Positions 8,506 through 16,001 are shown, counted from the stretch's first letter. The stretch: DNA of 17,563 nt from Candidatus Poribacteria bacterium (GCA_011334435.1 DTPJ01000202.1:1-17563); one strand, 5' to 3'. Translations and numbers: made by a program. The notes: a model not told the origin generated them from the sequence alone.

Positions 8506-8684
8506 TTTTTATTATTCTTTTTGAGATCAACTGATCCGATACCAATACAGGATAGTCAAAGAGTTCTTCCATTGAACAGCGTTGTAAAGAAATCCCCTTT
8601 AATTATGCCATAGACCAATATCGCTGTCAAAACGACAAATAATGCAACACTAATTATGATTTTGTAATTTTTCTTAATCTTCAT
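8502..8684 (-). CDS. Candidate UxxC selenoprotein, CD1871A-like small membrane protein
   Basis: From ATG at 8684 the frame reads MKIKKNYK, a single transmembrane helix (about residues 9-28), then GIIKGDFFTTLFNGRTL, an in-frame TGA at 8558-8556, then LSCIGIGSVDLKKNNKK and TGA at 8504-8502. Read through as selenocysteine, the product has 60 residues and a C-terminal U-L-S-C-IGIG motif. From memory, the clostridial CD1871A family of tiny proteins ends in a very similar RGE...KAxxICLxCIGIG, with the first Cys at the TGA position, and is encoded next to 4Fe-4S proteins. Here the resumed frame ends in a GTGA overlap with the polyferredoxin start, as expected if read-through is real. The basic N-terminus suggests the UxxC motif faces the periplasm. 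If TGA is a stop, a 42-aa peptide without the redox motif results. The ribosome site is weak. Confidence 0.75.
8524..8558 (-). promoter_or_regulatory. Candidate bacterial SECIS hairpin after the in-frame TGA
   Basis: Just 3' of the TGA, GGATC (8537-8533), loop AGUU (8532-8529) and GATCU (8528-8524) can form a 4-bp stem plus a G-U pair. The loop carries GU and begins 23 bases after the TGA. This fits the remembered bacterial SECIS rules: loop 16-37 bases downstream, G within its first two positions. A competing fold pairs GACUAUCC next to the TGA with GGAUCAGUU and gives an 11-bp interrupted stem with a UUGG loop. Neither fold was computed. Confidence 0.45.
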
Positions 8685-8970
8685 CGCTGATTAATACTCA
8701 CTATTCAGGGCGGGAATATATAGAATATATAACTTAGACTAATGAATACACCATTAAATTTATTTGATATTACCTATCAGCTAATTTTTATAAAAATTGA
8801 TCCTGAACACTCATCTGTTGACATATTTAACAATTGACAAAAAATAATTTGTCATGCTGAATAAGATAAAACATATCAAAGATTTTTCCTTCAAAATCAA
8901 GTTTGAGATCAGCATGACAAATCTAAATTGATAAGGATTTAATAGACTGATGTAACCTGATTAACCCTCA
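8685..8970. other. Gene-free interval between htrA and the selenoprotein operon
   Basis: This 286-base AT-rich interval holds the 100-bp inverted-repeat element described separately. Closer to the operon it has AT-rich hexamers around 8715-8735 that could be a promoter for the minus strand, but no convincing -35/-10 pair. I see no further gene or structured RNA. Confidence 0.5.
8831..8930. repeat. 100-bp inverted-repeat element with 14-bp perfect arms
   Basis: The arm ATTTGTCATGCTGA at 8847-8860 is the exact reverse complement of 8909-8922. An outer CAATT (8831-8835) pairs with AATTG (8926-8930). The 48-base centre is unpaired in its flanks. GTCATGCTGA-type palindromes are, from memory, common dispersed intergenic repeats in several phyla. 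It lies downstream of htrA and upstream of the selenoprotein operon, and could act as a transcript 3' end, a REP element or a tiny non-autonomous mobile element. Confidence 0.7.
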
Positions 8971-10491
8971 TCATTCATTTTTCAGCACTATATACCATGT
9001 ATTTCCGTTAGAACGTCTCAACCTTACCATAACCCGCTTTTCGTTTTTGACTTTTTCTATTGCATCTCTATAATCATTCATATTTTTGATGTCTTTGCCT
9101 TCTATTTCCTGAATGAGATCGCCTCGTTGAGGTGGATTTTCTACTTGCAAAGCAGGGCTATCTGGCGATATATCAGTTATTACAACGCCCTTATATTTTT
9201 CAAAACCTAAACGTTGTGCAAGTGATTCGTCAAGTTCCTGAACGGATAAGCCCATCCATTCATCAGTTGATGTTACCTCAGGTTCAGCACCTCTAAGCTT
9301 TGCTATTGCTTCTTCTGTCCTTTCAGCGAGTTTGACAGTGAATTCTTTTTCTTTGCCATCCCTTATTACCTTAATTTTTACTTTATCACCTGGCTTGTTT
9401 GAGGCAACCATCTTTGATAGTTGAGAACTGTTTTCTACAACCTTGCCGTCATATTCTATTATGAGGTCACCTTGACGCAATCCAGCTTCTTTGGCAGGAC
9501 CATCAACAGCAAGCACAAGTGCACCTCTTTTTTCTTTTAGACCATATTTCTCTGCAATGTCGCTATCAACTGGTTGTAAGCTAACACCGAGCCAGCCACG
9601 GATTATTTTTTTATTGTTGAGCAATTGATCAACCACATTCTTAGCAGTATTGATAGGGACAGCAAAACCGACGCCAACGTTCCCTCCGCTTAATCCGCCA
9701 GTTGCAATAGCAGTATTTATCCCTATGACTTCTCCTCTAATATTTACGAGAGGACCTCCACTATTTCCGGGGTTAATTGCAGCATCTGTCTGAATAAAGT
9801 CTTCATAGGTTAAGATACCGACCCCTGTCCTACCTGTTGCACTGACTACTCCTGTGGTAACAGTTCGTGTTAGTTCAAATGGACTGCCAATAGCCATCAC
9901 AATTTCGCCGACTTTTATTTTATCAGAATCGCCTAATCTCGCAACAGGAAGATCGTCTTTATCAACTTTTATTAATGCAATATCTGTATCAGGGTCAGTT
10001 CCGATCAGTTTCGCCTTGAACTCCCTTTTATCGTCAAGAGTTACAGTTATCGTATCTGCTCCAGATATGACATGATTGTTTGTGATTATGTGACCCTGCT
10101 TATCAATTATAAAACCTGATCCCCACCCCCTTTTGGGAACTGGTGTTTGTGGAATATCAAAAAACCTGAAGAAGTCATCATCAAATGGGTCAAATGGGAA
10201 AAGCCTATCAGACCCTCTCCGACGCTGATCCGATTGTGTTGACTTTGGTTTTACTTCGCTTTTTATTTTAACTACTGATGGAACTGCGATCTTGGCTAAC
10301 TCAATATACGCGTCATTTAACGCTTGCAACGATTTAAGCTCTGGTTTAATTGCCATTTCTGGTGTATTATCATCCGCAGCAGTTCCGGGATGAGAGTTAA
10401 ATAAGAAGACTAAAACTATTAATAGAATAGAAAATCCAATTGATCCCATTGATATATAAAACCATTTGTTATTCTGTGTTTTTGAACTCAT
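8971..10491 (-). CDS. degP: HtrA/DegP-family periplasmic serine protease with two PDZ domains
   Basis: The 506-aa protein degrades or holds misfolded envelope proteins. An N-terminal hydrophobic segment (about residues 11-31) acts as signal or anchor. The trypsin-like domain shows the catalytic triad: His140 in TNNHVISG, Asp170 in DTDIALIKV and Ser244 in NPGNSGGPL. PDZ1 covers about 295-385 (GWLGVSLQPV, REGALVLAV-like strand, GLRQGDLIIEYDG). PDZ2 covers about 405-500 (WMGLSVQEL, GVVITDISPDSPA). An acidic, Phe-rich linker (about 95-113) precedes the protease domain, as in DegP LA loops or MucD-type members. Length and order are normal for the family. A GGGAGG ribosome site lies 10 bases before the ATG, and the gene starts 22 bases after the M55 peptidase stop, so they probably share a transcript. 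DegQ or MucD naming is equally possible. Confidence 0.93.
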   Translation of the reverse strand: MSSKTQNNKWFYISMGSIGFSILLIVLVFLFNSHPGTAADDNTPEMAIKPELKSLQALNDAYIELAKIAVPSVVKIKSEVKPKSTQSDQRRRGSDRLFPFDPFDDDFFRFFDIPQTPVPKRGWGSGFIIDKQGHIITNNHVISGADTITVTLDDKREFKAKLIGTDPDTDIALIKVDKDDLPVARLGDSDKIKVGEIVMAIGSPFELTRTVTTGVVSATGRTGVGILTYEDFIQTDAAINPGNSGGPLVNIRGEVIGINTAIATGGLSGGNVGVGFAVPINTAKNVVDQLLNNKKIIRGWLGVSLQPVDSDIAEKYGLKEKRGALVLAVDGPAKEAGLRQGDLIIEYDGKVVENSSQLSKMVASNKPGDKVKIKVIRDGKEKEFTVKLAERTEEAIAKLRGAEPEVTSTDEWMGLSVQELDESLAQRLGFEKYKGVVITDISPDSPALQVENPPQRGDLIQEIEGKDIKNMNDYRDAIEKVKNEKRVMVRLRRSNGNTWYIVLKNE

Positions 10492-10513
10492 CTCTGCTAA
10501 CCTCCCAACATAA

Positions 10514-11317
10514 CTATATGAAATTTTTAGGACTATTCAATAACTCTATAAGATCATTAGACGTAACTCTAGCAACTCTTGTTCTCCCGTTAGGAATTTC
10601 AGGACGTAATATATATTCTAATTCATAAGGTGGATCAAGCCAAAATGGTTGAATGCTATCTTTTCTTTCCAATGCAATCTTTGCCTTTTCTCGGATCAAT
10701 GACCTCGCCTTTTCTGGGGATAAATGGATTGCTGCACCGTTAAAATTCTTATTTTCATCAGCAGTCAAGCCACTTGCAGACCCCCTTTTAATACCATATT
10801 TCACTGCCACAACTTCCATAGTAGGAGCTAACGCTTTTACTTCATTACAGGCAGCTTCATCGCCACTTAACATTATTGTTGGGACACCATAATAAGCTGT
10901 AAATAACATATTACATCCAGCTTCCCCAACGGAAACACCGTTAATAAGCAAGTTCTCAACATGAAAAGAACCAGTATGACAAAGATGCCCGCCATCAGTA
11001 TTCGTTTTAGCATGCTGTCCGATCATCAATGCACAATCAAAGCTATCATCGCATCCAAATGGATAGCCAATAGGTCTGCCAGCAAGCAATTTAGCTTCAC
11101 GATGAAGCAAAGACGGATTTATTGCTCCTGCCCCATGTCCATCTACCACTAATATTTCTGTTGCACCAGCTTCCAAAAGCCCCTCAATAGCTGAGTTCAC
11201 TTCAAGAGTTGTAAGTTCCCTGCCTATTTCATAGTATCTACTGCCAGGCGATGTATAATCATCAGAATTTATAACTCCGCAAACGCCTTCCATATCAGTC
11301 ATTATGTATATCTTCAT
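10514..11317 (-). CDS. dppA: M55-family D-aminopeptidase (DppA-like)
   Basis: The 267-aa zinc peptidase is related to Bacillus DppA, which cleaves D-amino-acid dipeptides in the cytoplasm, possibly recycling cell-wall peptides. Key residues line up with the family: Asp8 and Glu10 in MTDMEGV, His61 in VDGHGAG, His102 in IGQHAK, His114 in CHTGS (proposed nucleophile position) and Glu132 in GEAGCN, followed by GVPTIMLSGD. I chose ATG at 11317 because GGAGGG lies 4 bases upstream; a TTG 15 bases earlier opens the longest frame but overlaps that ribosome site. The gene sits between the YkgJ-like gene (84 bases upstream) and htrA (22 bases downstream). No dipeptide transporter genes are nearby, unlike the Bacillus dpp operon. 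Confidence 0.92.
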   Translation of the reverse strand: MKIYIMTDMEGVCGVINSDDYTSPGSRYYEIGRELTTLEVNSAIEGLLEAGATEILVVDGHGAGAINPSLLHREAKLLAGRPIGYPFGCDDSFDCALMIGQHAKTNTDGGHLCHTGSFHVENLLINGVSVGEAGCNMLFTAYYGVPTIMLSGDEAACNEVKALAPTMEVVAVKYGIKRGSASGLTADENKNFNGAAIHLSPEKARSLIREKAKIALERKDSIQPFWLDPPYELEYILRPEIPNGRTRVARVTSNDLIELLNSPKNFI

Positions 11318-11401
11318 ATAGCCCTCCTGCAACTTCTATTTCATTTTTAATTTATACGTCTTTATTTCAAAAAGGTTTACAGATTTAAACTATCAGTTAT
11401 C

Positions 11402-12334
11402 CTATCTTCTCCAAAAGCCTTTTTTCTCTTGATTTTGTTCTTTTGTTTGAAGTATCGTTTCAATTAATTTTCTGTATTCTGATGACATCTGCCCAGCAAG
11501 TTCAGCTATAATTGAATGAGCCCTTTCACTTTGCTGTTTTATCTCTTTTTCAAGGTTGACCATTCTCTCTTTCAGCCAATCGTTATCTAATTGCAAACGT
11601 TGTATTATAGTGCTATAATCCTGTGGCATTCTAAAACGTTCTACAACTAATTCAAGATCACTGACTTTTTTCATTAACTCTTTGTTTTTCTTGCTGTATT
11701 CAATAAGTATATTCCATTCATCTTCCATATATTTTCCAAATCCGATCTCTCTTAGCTTATTTCTTGAATACATTAGAAGTGAATTTGAGGTCACTTTTTC
11801 GTTATAATCTTGTATTGCACTAAGGAAAAGTTTTCTAAAAGCAGGTTCATTATCGTTTATATCATAGCTTTTGCAACCACCCATCCATATTCCGACTTTC
11901 CTTTTATTTTCATCTAATCTAATAGCAATAGGATAGGCACGACATATAAGCGGTCTGTTTTCATAAATACTACATTTGCCCTCTTCATCCATAAAGACAC
12001 ATACTTTTGAGTTTGGGTCCTCATTGCTCATATATGGACGAGATAGTTTTACATTTTCTCCGCCATCTTCGGAGAGAAATAATTCCACATATCCAGAAAA
12101 TGTTCCTGCTATGAATTTATGTAACTCTATATCAATAAATCTCGCTACATCATAAAGGGATATAGCAACTCCTGGGGGACAGCATTTTTCAGTGCATCTG
12201 CTACAATTAGGGACAGGAAAGGTAGTTTTTAAGTCTCCCATATTTTCCAGAGTAAATATAACCTCGTCTGGTTTAACGAGTATATTACTAAGGTTCAACT
12301 CAGATGCTAATTCATCTAATTCGTCAATTTTCAT
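11402..12334 (-). CDS. YkgJ-family cysteine-cluster protein with C-terminal coiled coil
   Basis: The 310-aa protein carries the YkgJ/CxxCxxxxC zinc- or iron-binding pattern: CSRCTEKCCPPG near residues 43-54, a later VCVFMDEEGKCSIYENRPLI segment, CRAYPI, and GGCKSY. Members of this family are thought to bind metal through these cysteines, but their role is poorly defined. From about residue 205 to 300 the sequence is heptad-like and charged (LIEYSKKNKELMKKVSDLELVV, then NLEKEIKQQSERAHSIIAEL in overlapping segments), which predicts a coiled coil not usual in short YkgJ proteins. The end is basic (KKGFWRR). The ribosome site (AGGTG) is weak and rather far. Neighbours are the TIM-barrel gene 55 bases upstream and the M55 peptidase downstream, which suggests one operon without telling the function. 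Confidence 0.8.
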   Translation of the reverse strand: MKIDELDELASELNLSNILVKPDEVIFTLENMGDLKTTFPVPNCSRCTEKCCPPGVAISLYDVARFIDIELHKFIAGTFSGYVELFLSEDGGENVKLSRPYMSNEDPNSKVCVFMDEEGKCSIYENRPLICRAYPIAIRLDENKRKVGIWMGGCKSYDINDNEPAFRKLFLSAIQDYNEKVTSNSLLMYSRNKLREIGFGKYMEDEWNILIEYSKKNKELMKKVSDLELVVERFRMPQDYSTIIQRLQLDNDWLKERMVNLEKEIKQQSERAHSIIAELAGQMSSEYRKLIETILQTKEQNQEKKGFWRR

Positions 12335-12389
12335 AATATTTTAAACACCTATAAAATAATATATATTTCCATATAAAAACATTATATAA

Positions 12390-13181
12390 TCAAGCATTCA
12401 TAGCCTTATGAAGCAATTCAAGCGAATCGTTTATGTCTTTTGTGCTATAATGCCTTGCTTCTAATGTATATATTCCTTTGTAATTATGCCTTTTGAGTTC
12501 GTTAAATGCGAAACTGAAATCTGTTTTACCCATACCGGGAAGACAATAATATCTCCTGCCCTTTTCATCAACAGGACTGCCATTATAATCTCGTATGTGG
12601 ACGTTGCTTATTCTGTCTGCAAATCGCGCTACATCGGCGATCTCTCCATTCCAAGCGGCAAACTCCAAATCAAGCGTAAAACTGAAAGCAGGATCCAAAT
12701 TACGATATAAATACTCAGCAGTTGGAACATATCCTCCGCCATTTGTATGTGGAATGAACTCTATTGAGATATTGATGCCTCTATCAATGGCATAATCTTT
12801 TAACTTATATAAGCTTTCTAAGTTTCTGCTTAACTTGGGATCGTTGCTATTTTGATCCCATAAATGAGTTGTCAAGATGTGTATGCCAAGTTCATAAGCA
12901 ATATCTATGCTTTCTTTTAATAGACTTATTGCTTGATCATGGCTTTGTTGATTTATTTCACTGAGAAGCCTTCCTGTCTGCTTTGGTGCGTGCATAGAGT
13001 CAAACCGAAATCCAGCAGATTTCAACTCCCTAATCACTTCCCTTGAGTGATCTGTCCATATACTATATACCATGAACTCAAACCCCGGGCTATTGACATA
13101 GTTCATCTCATTGATAAGGACGCGATGATCGTTTACTCCAATGCAGGCTATTGAACAATTTATTTTTCTATCTTTAACTAT
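12390..13181 (-). CDS. Sugar phosphate isomerase/epimerase-like TIM-barrel protein
   Basis: The product belongs to the xylose isomerase-like/AP endonuclease 2 TIM-barrel superfamily. Barrel strands are visible as NCSIACIGV, GFEFMVYSIW, GFRFDSMHAP, GIHILTTHLWDQ, INISIEFIPH, FSFTLDLEFA, ISNVHIRDYNG and GIYTLEARHY. Likely metal ligands are the Glu of SIEF, the Asp of LDLEF, the His of VHIRDY and the Glu of TLEARH. The usual DxxH after strand six is altered to DLEFA. The start is problematic: the first ATG (13280) lies inside the zinc-ribbon gene without a ribosome site, and its first 33 residues are an off-frame reading of that gene. A good AAGGAG (13195-13190) points to an ATA codon at 13181, which I use here. 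Substrate unknown; sugar or inositol derivatives are typical. Confidence 0.8.
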   Translation of the reverse strand: MVKDRKINCSIACIGVNDHRVLINEMNYVNSPGFEFMVYSIWTDHSREVIRELKSAGFRFDSMHAPKQTGRLLSEINQQSHDQAISLLKESIDIAYELGIHILTTHLWDQNSNDPKLSRNLESLYKLKDYAIDRGINISIEFIPHTNGGGYVPTAEYLYRNLDPAFSFTLDLEFAAWNGEIADVARFADRISNVHIRDYNGSPVDEKGRRYYCLPGMGKTDFSFAFNELKRHNYKGIYTLEARHYSTKDINDSLELLHKAMNA

Positions 13182-13185
13182 TTTA

Positions 13186-13410
13186 TTATCTCCTTTCCTC
13201 GCATTTTGGGCAAACAAAATAGCAGGTATAAAATATTCTGCCAAATCCCCAATAGGGAGATATGACAAATTCTTTTTCATTTTGACATTTTGGACATATA
13301 AGTTCGCCCTTTAAGTCCTCATCGTTTAGTATCTTTGAATAGTCAAGCTGATCTTTTTCGATTTTCACTTTATATTCTAATCTTTGTTTGATCTTTCTTT
13401 CAATTCCCAT
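13186..13410 (-). CDS. Small zinc-ribbon protein
   Basis: This 74-aa protein begins MGIERKIKQRLEYK, has a charged, probably helical N-terminus, then two CPKC knuckles (GELICPKCQNEKEF and YFVCPKCEERR) about 35 residues apart, with an aromatic strand YWGFGRIFYTCY between. This is a zinc-ribbon fold; the function is unknown. I chose ATG at 13410 because AAGGGGA lies 6-7 bases upstream; an ATG at 13449 adds 13 residues but overlaps the probable promoter. The stop (13188-13186) lies next to the ribosome site and start region of the TIM-barrel gene, so the two are probably translationally coupled. It is the first gene of the minus-strand block. Confidence 0.75.
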   Translation of the reverse strand: MGIERKIKQRLEYKVKIEKDQLDYSKILNDEDLKGELICPKCQNEKEFVISPYWGFGRIFYTCYFVCPKCEERR

Positions 13411-13448
13411 ATTATTCCCCTTAAATTGTGATTTGAAATTGAATGTCA

Positions 13449-13478
13449 ATTATAAATTTATCACATATATACATTAAA
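13449..13478 (-). promoter_or_regulatory. Probable sigma70 promoter for the zinc-ribbon operon
   Basis: On the minus strand a perfect TATAAT (13454-13449) lies 38 bases upstream of the chosen ATG at 13410. The -35 at an 18-base spacing is poor (TTTAAT, 13478-13473), so the call rests on the -10. Confidence 0.4.
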
Positions 13479-13516
13479 TTCAAGGTTTAACTTCTAATGC
13501 TTCCTGAAAAAATTAC

Positions 13517-13545
13517 TTGCAATATGTTTTTGATTATGTTATAGT
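13517..13545 (+). promoter_or_regulatory. Sigma70-like promoter for the plus-strand secreted-protein cluster
   Basis: TTGCAA (13517-13522) and TATAGT (13540-13545) are separated by exactly 17 bases. They match the consensus at 4 and 5 of 6 positions. Transcription would begin near 13552, leaving an untranslated leader of about 175 bases before the ATG at 13727. Confidence 0.55.
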
Positions 13546-13726
13546 AATAATGACAACCTTTAATAGGCAAGTATTTTATGTTAATCAATGTTTAATTTGG
13601 TTGAATTCAATATGAATTGCACATTTTAAGGGGAGGTGGTTACAGAGATTGATTTAATTTTTTCTTATTAGCATATATCAAAGGGCATGAATTAATCACC
13701 TTAAAAAATTTAGCGAGGGGGTAATT

Positions 13727-14995
13727 ATGTTGAAACGGTTTAGCTTCTCAATATTCACTATTCTTATTTTGCTCACCATCACAAGTATAGCATTTGGTCA
13801 GGGTCCGTGGATTACTGAATGGTATGCTTTAGATCCCGTAAAAGGCACTGCTGGCATTGAAAACGGTAGAGTTACTGATTGGTTGAAAGAGATTTTCGGC
13901 AAGACTGAATCAGAGATAGCACTAAGAGCGCCTGACCCTTCTATAAAAGGGAAACGAACCATAAAAGGAGAGGAAGGTTCTACTGATTACGCTAATGGCA
14001 AATATACTCTAAAAGCAGGAGGTGCCGATATTTGGGGAACGGCAGATGCTTTCAGATTTGTCTATAAGAAAATTAGTGGAGATTTTGAGATAATCTTAAA
14101 GGCAGAATCTCTAGATAAGACAAATGATTGGTCAAAGATCGGTCCTATGGTTCGTCAAAGTAACGCTCCTGGTTCGCAATATTTATTTATGCTTGCAAGA
14201 GGTGCTGATGGAAATAAATATTTTCAGGAGCGTATGGCTGAAAATGGCAGTGCAACGGGAAATGGTGGAAGTGCAGAAGACCAAACCAAATTCCCAATTT
14301 GGCTGAAAATTAAACGGAGTGGAAATAATTTTCTTGGTTCATGGTCACTTGATGGAAAAGCATGGAAGGACCTTAATACTACAACTCTCGCATTGAAAGA
14401 CCCTGTTCTTGTTGGCATAGCTATCACTTCACATTCCTCAGGAGTTATCGCTACAGGTGTGGTCACTAATCTTACCATAAATGGTGTAGAGCCAAACTTT
14501 GCTGATATGACAAGCGAAGATATTGGCATCATCAAATCCACAACAGAAGAGCTTGGCTGGGCTGTCCGAAAAATCACCGATGTAAATGATTCAAATAATA
14601 TCAGTTATCAGATTTATGAAAAAAAATGGGGTGACATGAGCAACTTCGTTTTTTATGGAATAGTTGGTGTAATATCACCCAAAGATCAAGAAACTAATCT
14701 TAATCTTGCACAAGACGATGATGCAAGGGTCTGGATTGGGGGAAAGATGGTTATTGAATCTATCGGTTGGACTGGCGGAGCAACAACAACTAAACCATTC
14801 AAAGTCCAATTGAAAAAAGGAATGAACGCAATGATGGTGAAAGTGGCGGAAGGTGGCGGAGGAGATTATGTAAATGCTAGATTTGACGCCACCGACCTTA
14901 CATTTACCCCAAAGGATGGGGTGTTCAATTATTTGACCAGTGTTTCTCCCGCTGGTAAGCTTTCATCTACTTGGGGTGATATCAAAAAGAAGTAA
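13727..14995 (+). CDS. Secreted DUF1349-like plus PA14-like protein with TWGxIK tail
   Basis: The 422-aa protein has a Sec signal peptide (residues 1-24, cleavage probably after AFG). Residues 28-75 hold a WITEWYALDP segment like the W-x-x-LxP opening of many PA14-type proteins. About 85-255 is a DUF1349-like jelly roll with GGADIWGTADAFRFVY, SGDFEIIL and WSKIGPMVRQS, similar to the two minus-strand proteins. About 300-395 looks PA14-like or galactose-binding-like: LAQDDDARVWIGGKMV, then PFKVQLKKGMNAMMVKVAEG. The end is GKLSSTWGDIKKK. It is first in the plus-strand cluster and has a GAGGGGG ribosome site. No catalytic motif is seen; extracellular glycan binding or surface structure is inferred. 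The N-terminal segment is shared with the partial gene at 16923. Confidence 0.82.
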   Translation: MLKRFSFSIFTILILLTITSIAFGQGPWITEWYALDPVKGTAGIENGRVTDWLKEIFGKTESEIALRAPDPSIKGKRTIKGEEGSTDYANGKYTLKAGGADIWGTADAFRFVYKKISGDFEIILKAESLDKTNDWSKIGPMVRQSNAPGSQYLFMLARGADGNKYFQERMAENGSATGNGGSAEDQTKFPIWLKIKRSGNNFLGSWSLDGKAWKDLNTTTLALKDPVLVGIAITSHSSGVIATGVVTNLTINGVEPNFADMTSEDIGIIKSTTEELGWAVRKITDVNDSNNISYQIYEKKWGDMSNFVFYGIVGVISPKDQETNLNLAQDDDARVWIGGKMVIESIGWTGGATTTKPFKVQLKKGMNAMMVKVAEGGGGDYVNARFDATDLTFTPKDGVFNYLTSVSPAGKLSSTWGDIKKK

Positions 14996-15053
14996 CCCCA
15001 TTAGTTTATACTCCGTCCTGAACTAAGTTCAGTGCAAGTTTCAACTATATCCT

Positions 15054-15097
15054 ATTTAGGGAGAATGAAAAATGATAAAAACTTCTTCTCCCTAAAT
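15054..15097 (+). other. Intergenic hairpin, 12-bp perfect stem
   Basis: ATTTAGGGAGAA (15054-15065) is exactly complementary to TTCTCCCTAAAT (15086-15097), with a 20-base loop. It lies between two secreted-protein genes. No T-run follows, so it is more likely an RNA-stability or processing hairpin than a strong terminator. Confidence 0.6.
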
Positions 15098-15187
15098 GGA
15101 AAAAGTTAAGGAAAGGGGTATAAATTTCTAGTTTTCGGTTGGTTTTTAAGTTTAAAGTTTTGCTTTTCATTATGAAAGGAGACAAAG

Positions 15188-15976
15188 ATGAAGTTTGGTT
15201 TAATTCTAATCGTTTTAAGTTTGTTTGTGTTTGTCAGCGCATCATTTGCTGCTCTTGAAGAAGGGCTTGTATCAGCTTGGACGTTTGACGATGGAACCGC
15301 AAGAGACTTTGGCGGTGGAGGAAATCACGGAATAATAAAAGGCAATGTCAAACCCGTTGCAGGCAAGATTGGCAAAGCGATGGATTTTGATGGTGCAAAA
15401 GGCAGTTATATTGAAGTTCCAGACAGCCCGAGCCTTCAGCAAGATGTATTTACTATTTCCGCGTGGATTAATGTCAGAGTAGGTGTTGACCATGCTGCTA
15501 TCTTCTTCAAAGGCGAGAAGATCGGCTGGGGAGCAAACTTTATGGCTCGTATAGCTACTACAAGCGATACAGGCTTGACTTGGGGAACTACCTATGGTGC
15601 AACTGAAGGTTGGTTTGCGACAGACGGAGTCATTTCTACAAACAAATGGTATCATGTCTGTTTAAAAGCAGATGGGAAACAGGCAACTGCTTATGTGGAT
15701 GGAAAGAAACCTGCCAGTGGACAAGCAAATCCACAAACATCTACAGCACCATTAAACAAATTCCCCGGCAAACCCGTTGAGATCGGCGTTGGCAGAGCCT
15801 ACGGCGGAACTGTCGGAGATGACAGGTATTATAACGGTCTCATAGATCAAATGTATTTCTGGAAACGCGCTCTTTCTGACGCTGAAGTTACACAATTGGC
15901 TGGCGGAGCAGTTTTGACCGCAGTTGATTCCAAAGATAAACTTGGGACAACTTGGGCGAAGATTAAATCATATTAG
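15188..15976 (+). CDS. Secreted LamG/concanavalin-fold protein with TWGxIK-type tail
   Basis: The 262-aa protein has a Sec signal peptide (residues 1-20, cleavage near SFA-ALEEG). A single LamG (Laminin_G_3) domain fills the rest: GLVSAWTFDDGTARDFGG, NHGIIKGN, GKAMDFDG, YIEVPDSPSL, FTISAWINVR, KWYHVCLKADGKQATAYVDG, and the closing GLIDQMYFWKRALSDAEVTQL. Such domains bind glycans or proteins, often on secreted proteins. After the domain comes VDSKDKLGTTWAKIKSY, the shared tail, with Ala in place of the Gly after Trp. A GAAAGGAGAC ribosome site precedes the ATG. It is closely similar to the next gene, including IGVGRAYGGTVGDDRYYNG, so the pair is a tandem duplication. Confidence 0.9.
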   Translation: MKFGLILIVLSLFVFVSASFAALEEGLVSAWTFDDGTARDFGGGGNHGIIKGNVKPVAGKIGKAMDFDGAKGSYIEVPDSPSLQQDVFTISAWINVRVGVDHAAIFFKGEKIGWGANFMARIATTSDTGLTWGTTYGATEGWFATDGVISTNKWYHVCLKADGKQATAYVDGKKPASGQANPQTSTAPLNKFPGKPVEIGVGRAYGGTVGDDRYYNGLIDQMYFWKRALSDAEVTQLAGGAVLTAVDSKDKLGTTWAKIKSY

Positions 15977-16001
15977 TATTTGTATTAATATTTAGTTTGA
16001 C

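Larger units (their letters stand above)
13411..13726. other. Divergent intergenic region with promoters for both strands
   Basis: This 316-base AT-rich region separates the minus- and plus-strand gene sets. It holds a probable promoter on each strand (listed separately) and a long leader of about 170 bases for the plus-strand gene. In that leader TTTTAAGG (13624-13631) can pair with CCTTAAAA (13699-13706), just before the ribosome site GCGAGGGGG. A purine-rich GGGGAGGTGG (13630-13639) lies within the loop. I recognise no known riboswitch. Confidence 0.55.

Noticed and set aside
8556..8684. A simple 42-aa membrane peptide that ends at the first TGA
   Set aside because: It would discard the CIGIG motif and leave the GTGA overlap with the next gene unexplained. 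Selenocysteine read-through explains all three observations, though it is not proven.
13182..13280. N-terminal extension of the TIM-barrel protein from ATG 13280
   Set aside because: These codons are an alternative frame of the zinc-ribbon gene, have no ribosome site, and lie before the first barrel strand.
13546..13726. Riboswitch in the long leader of the plus-strand cluster
   Set aside because: Only one 8-bp long-range pairing is visible and no known aptamer signature could be recognised.
14224..14577. 117-codon minus-strand frame opposite the 13727 gene
   Set aside because: It is antisense to a clear secreted-protein gene with signal peptide and known domain motifs, and has no recognisable features.
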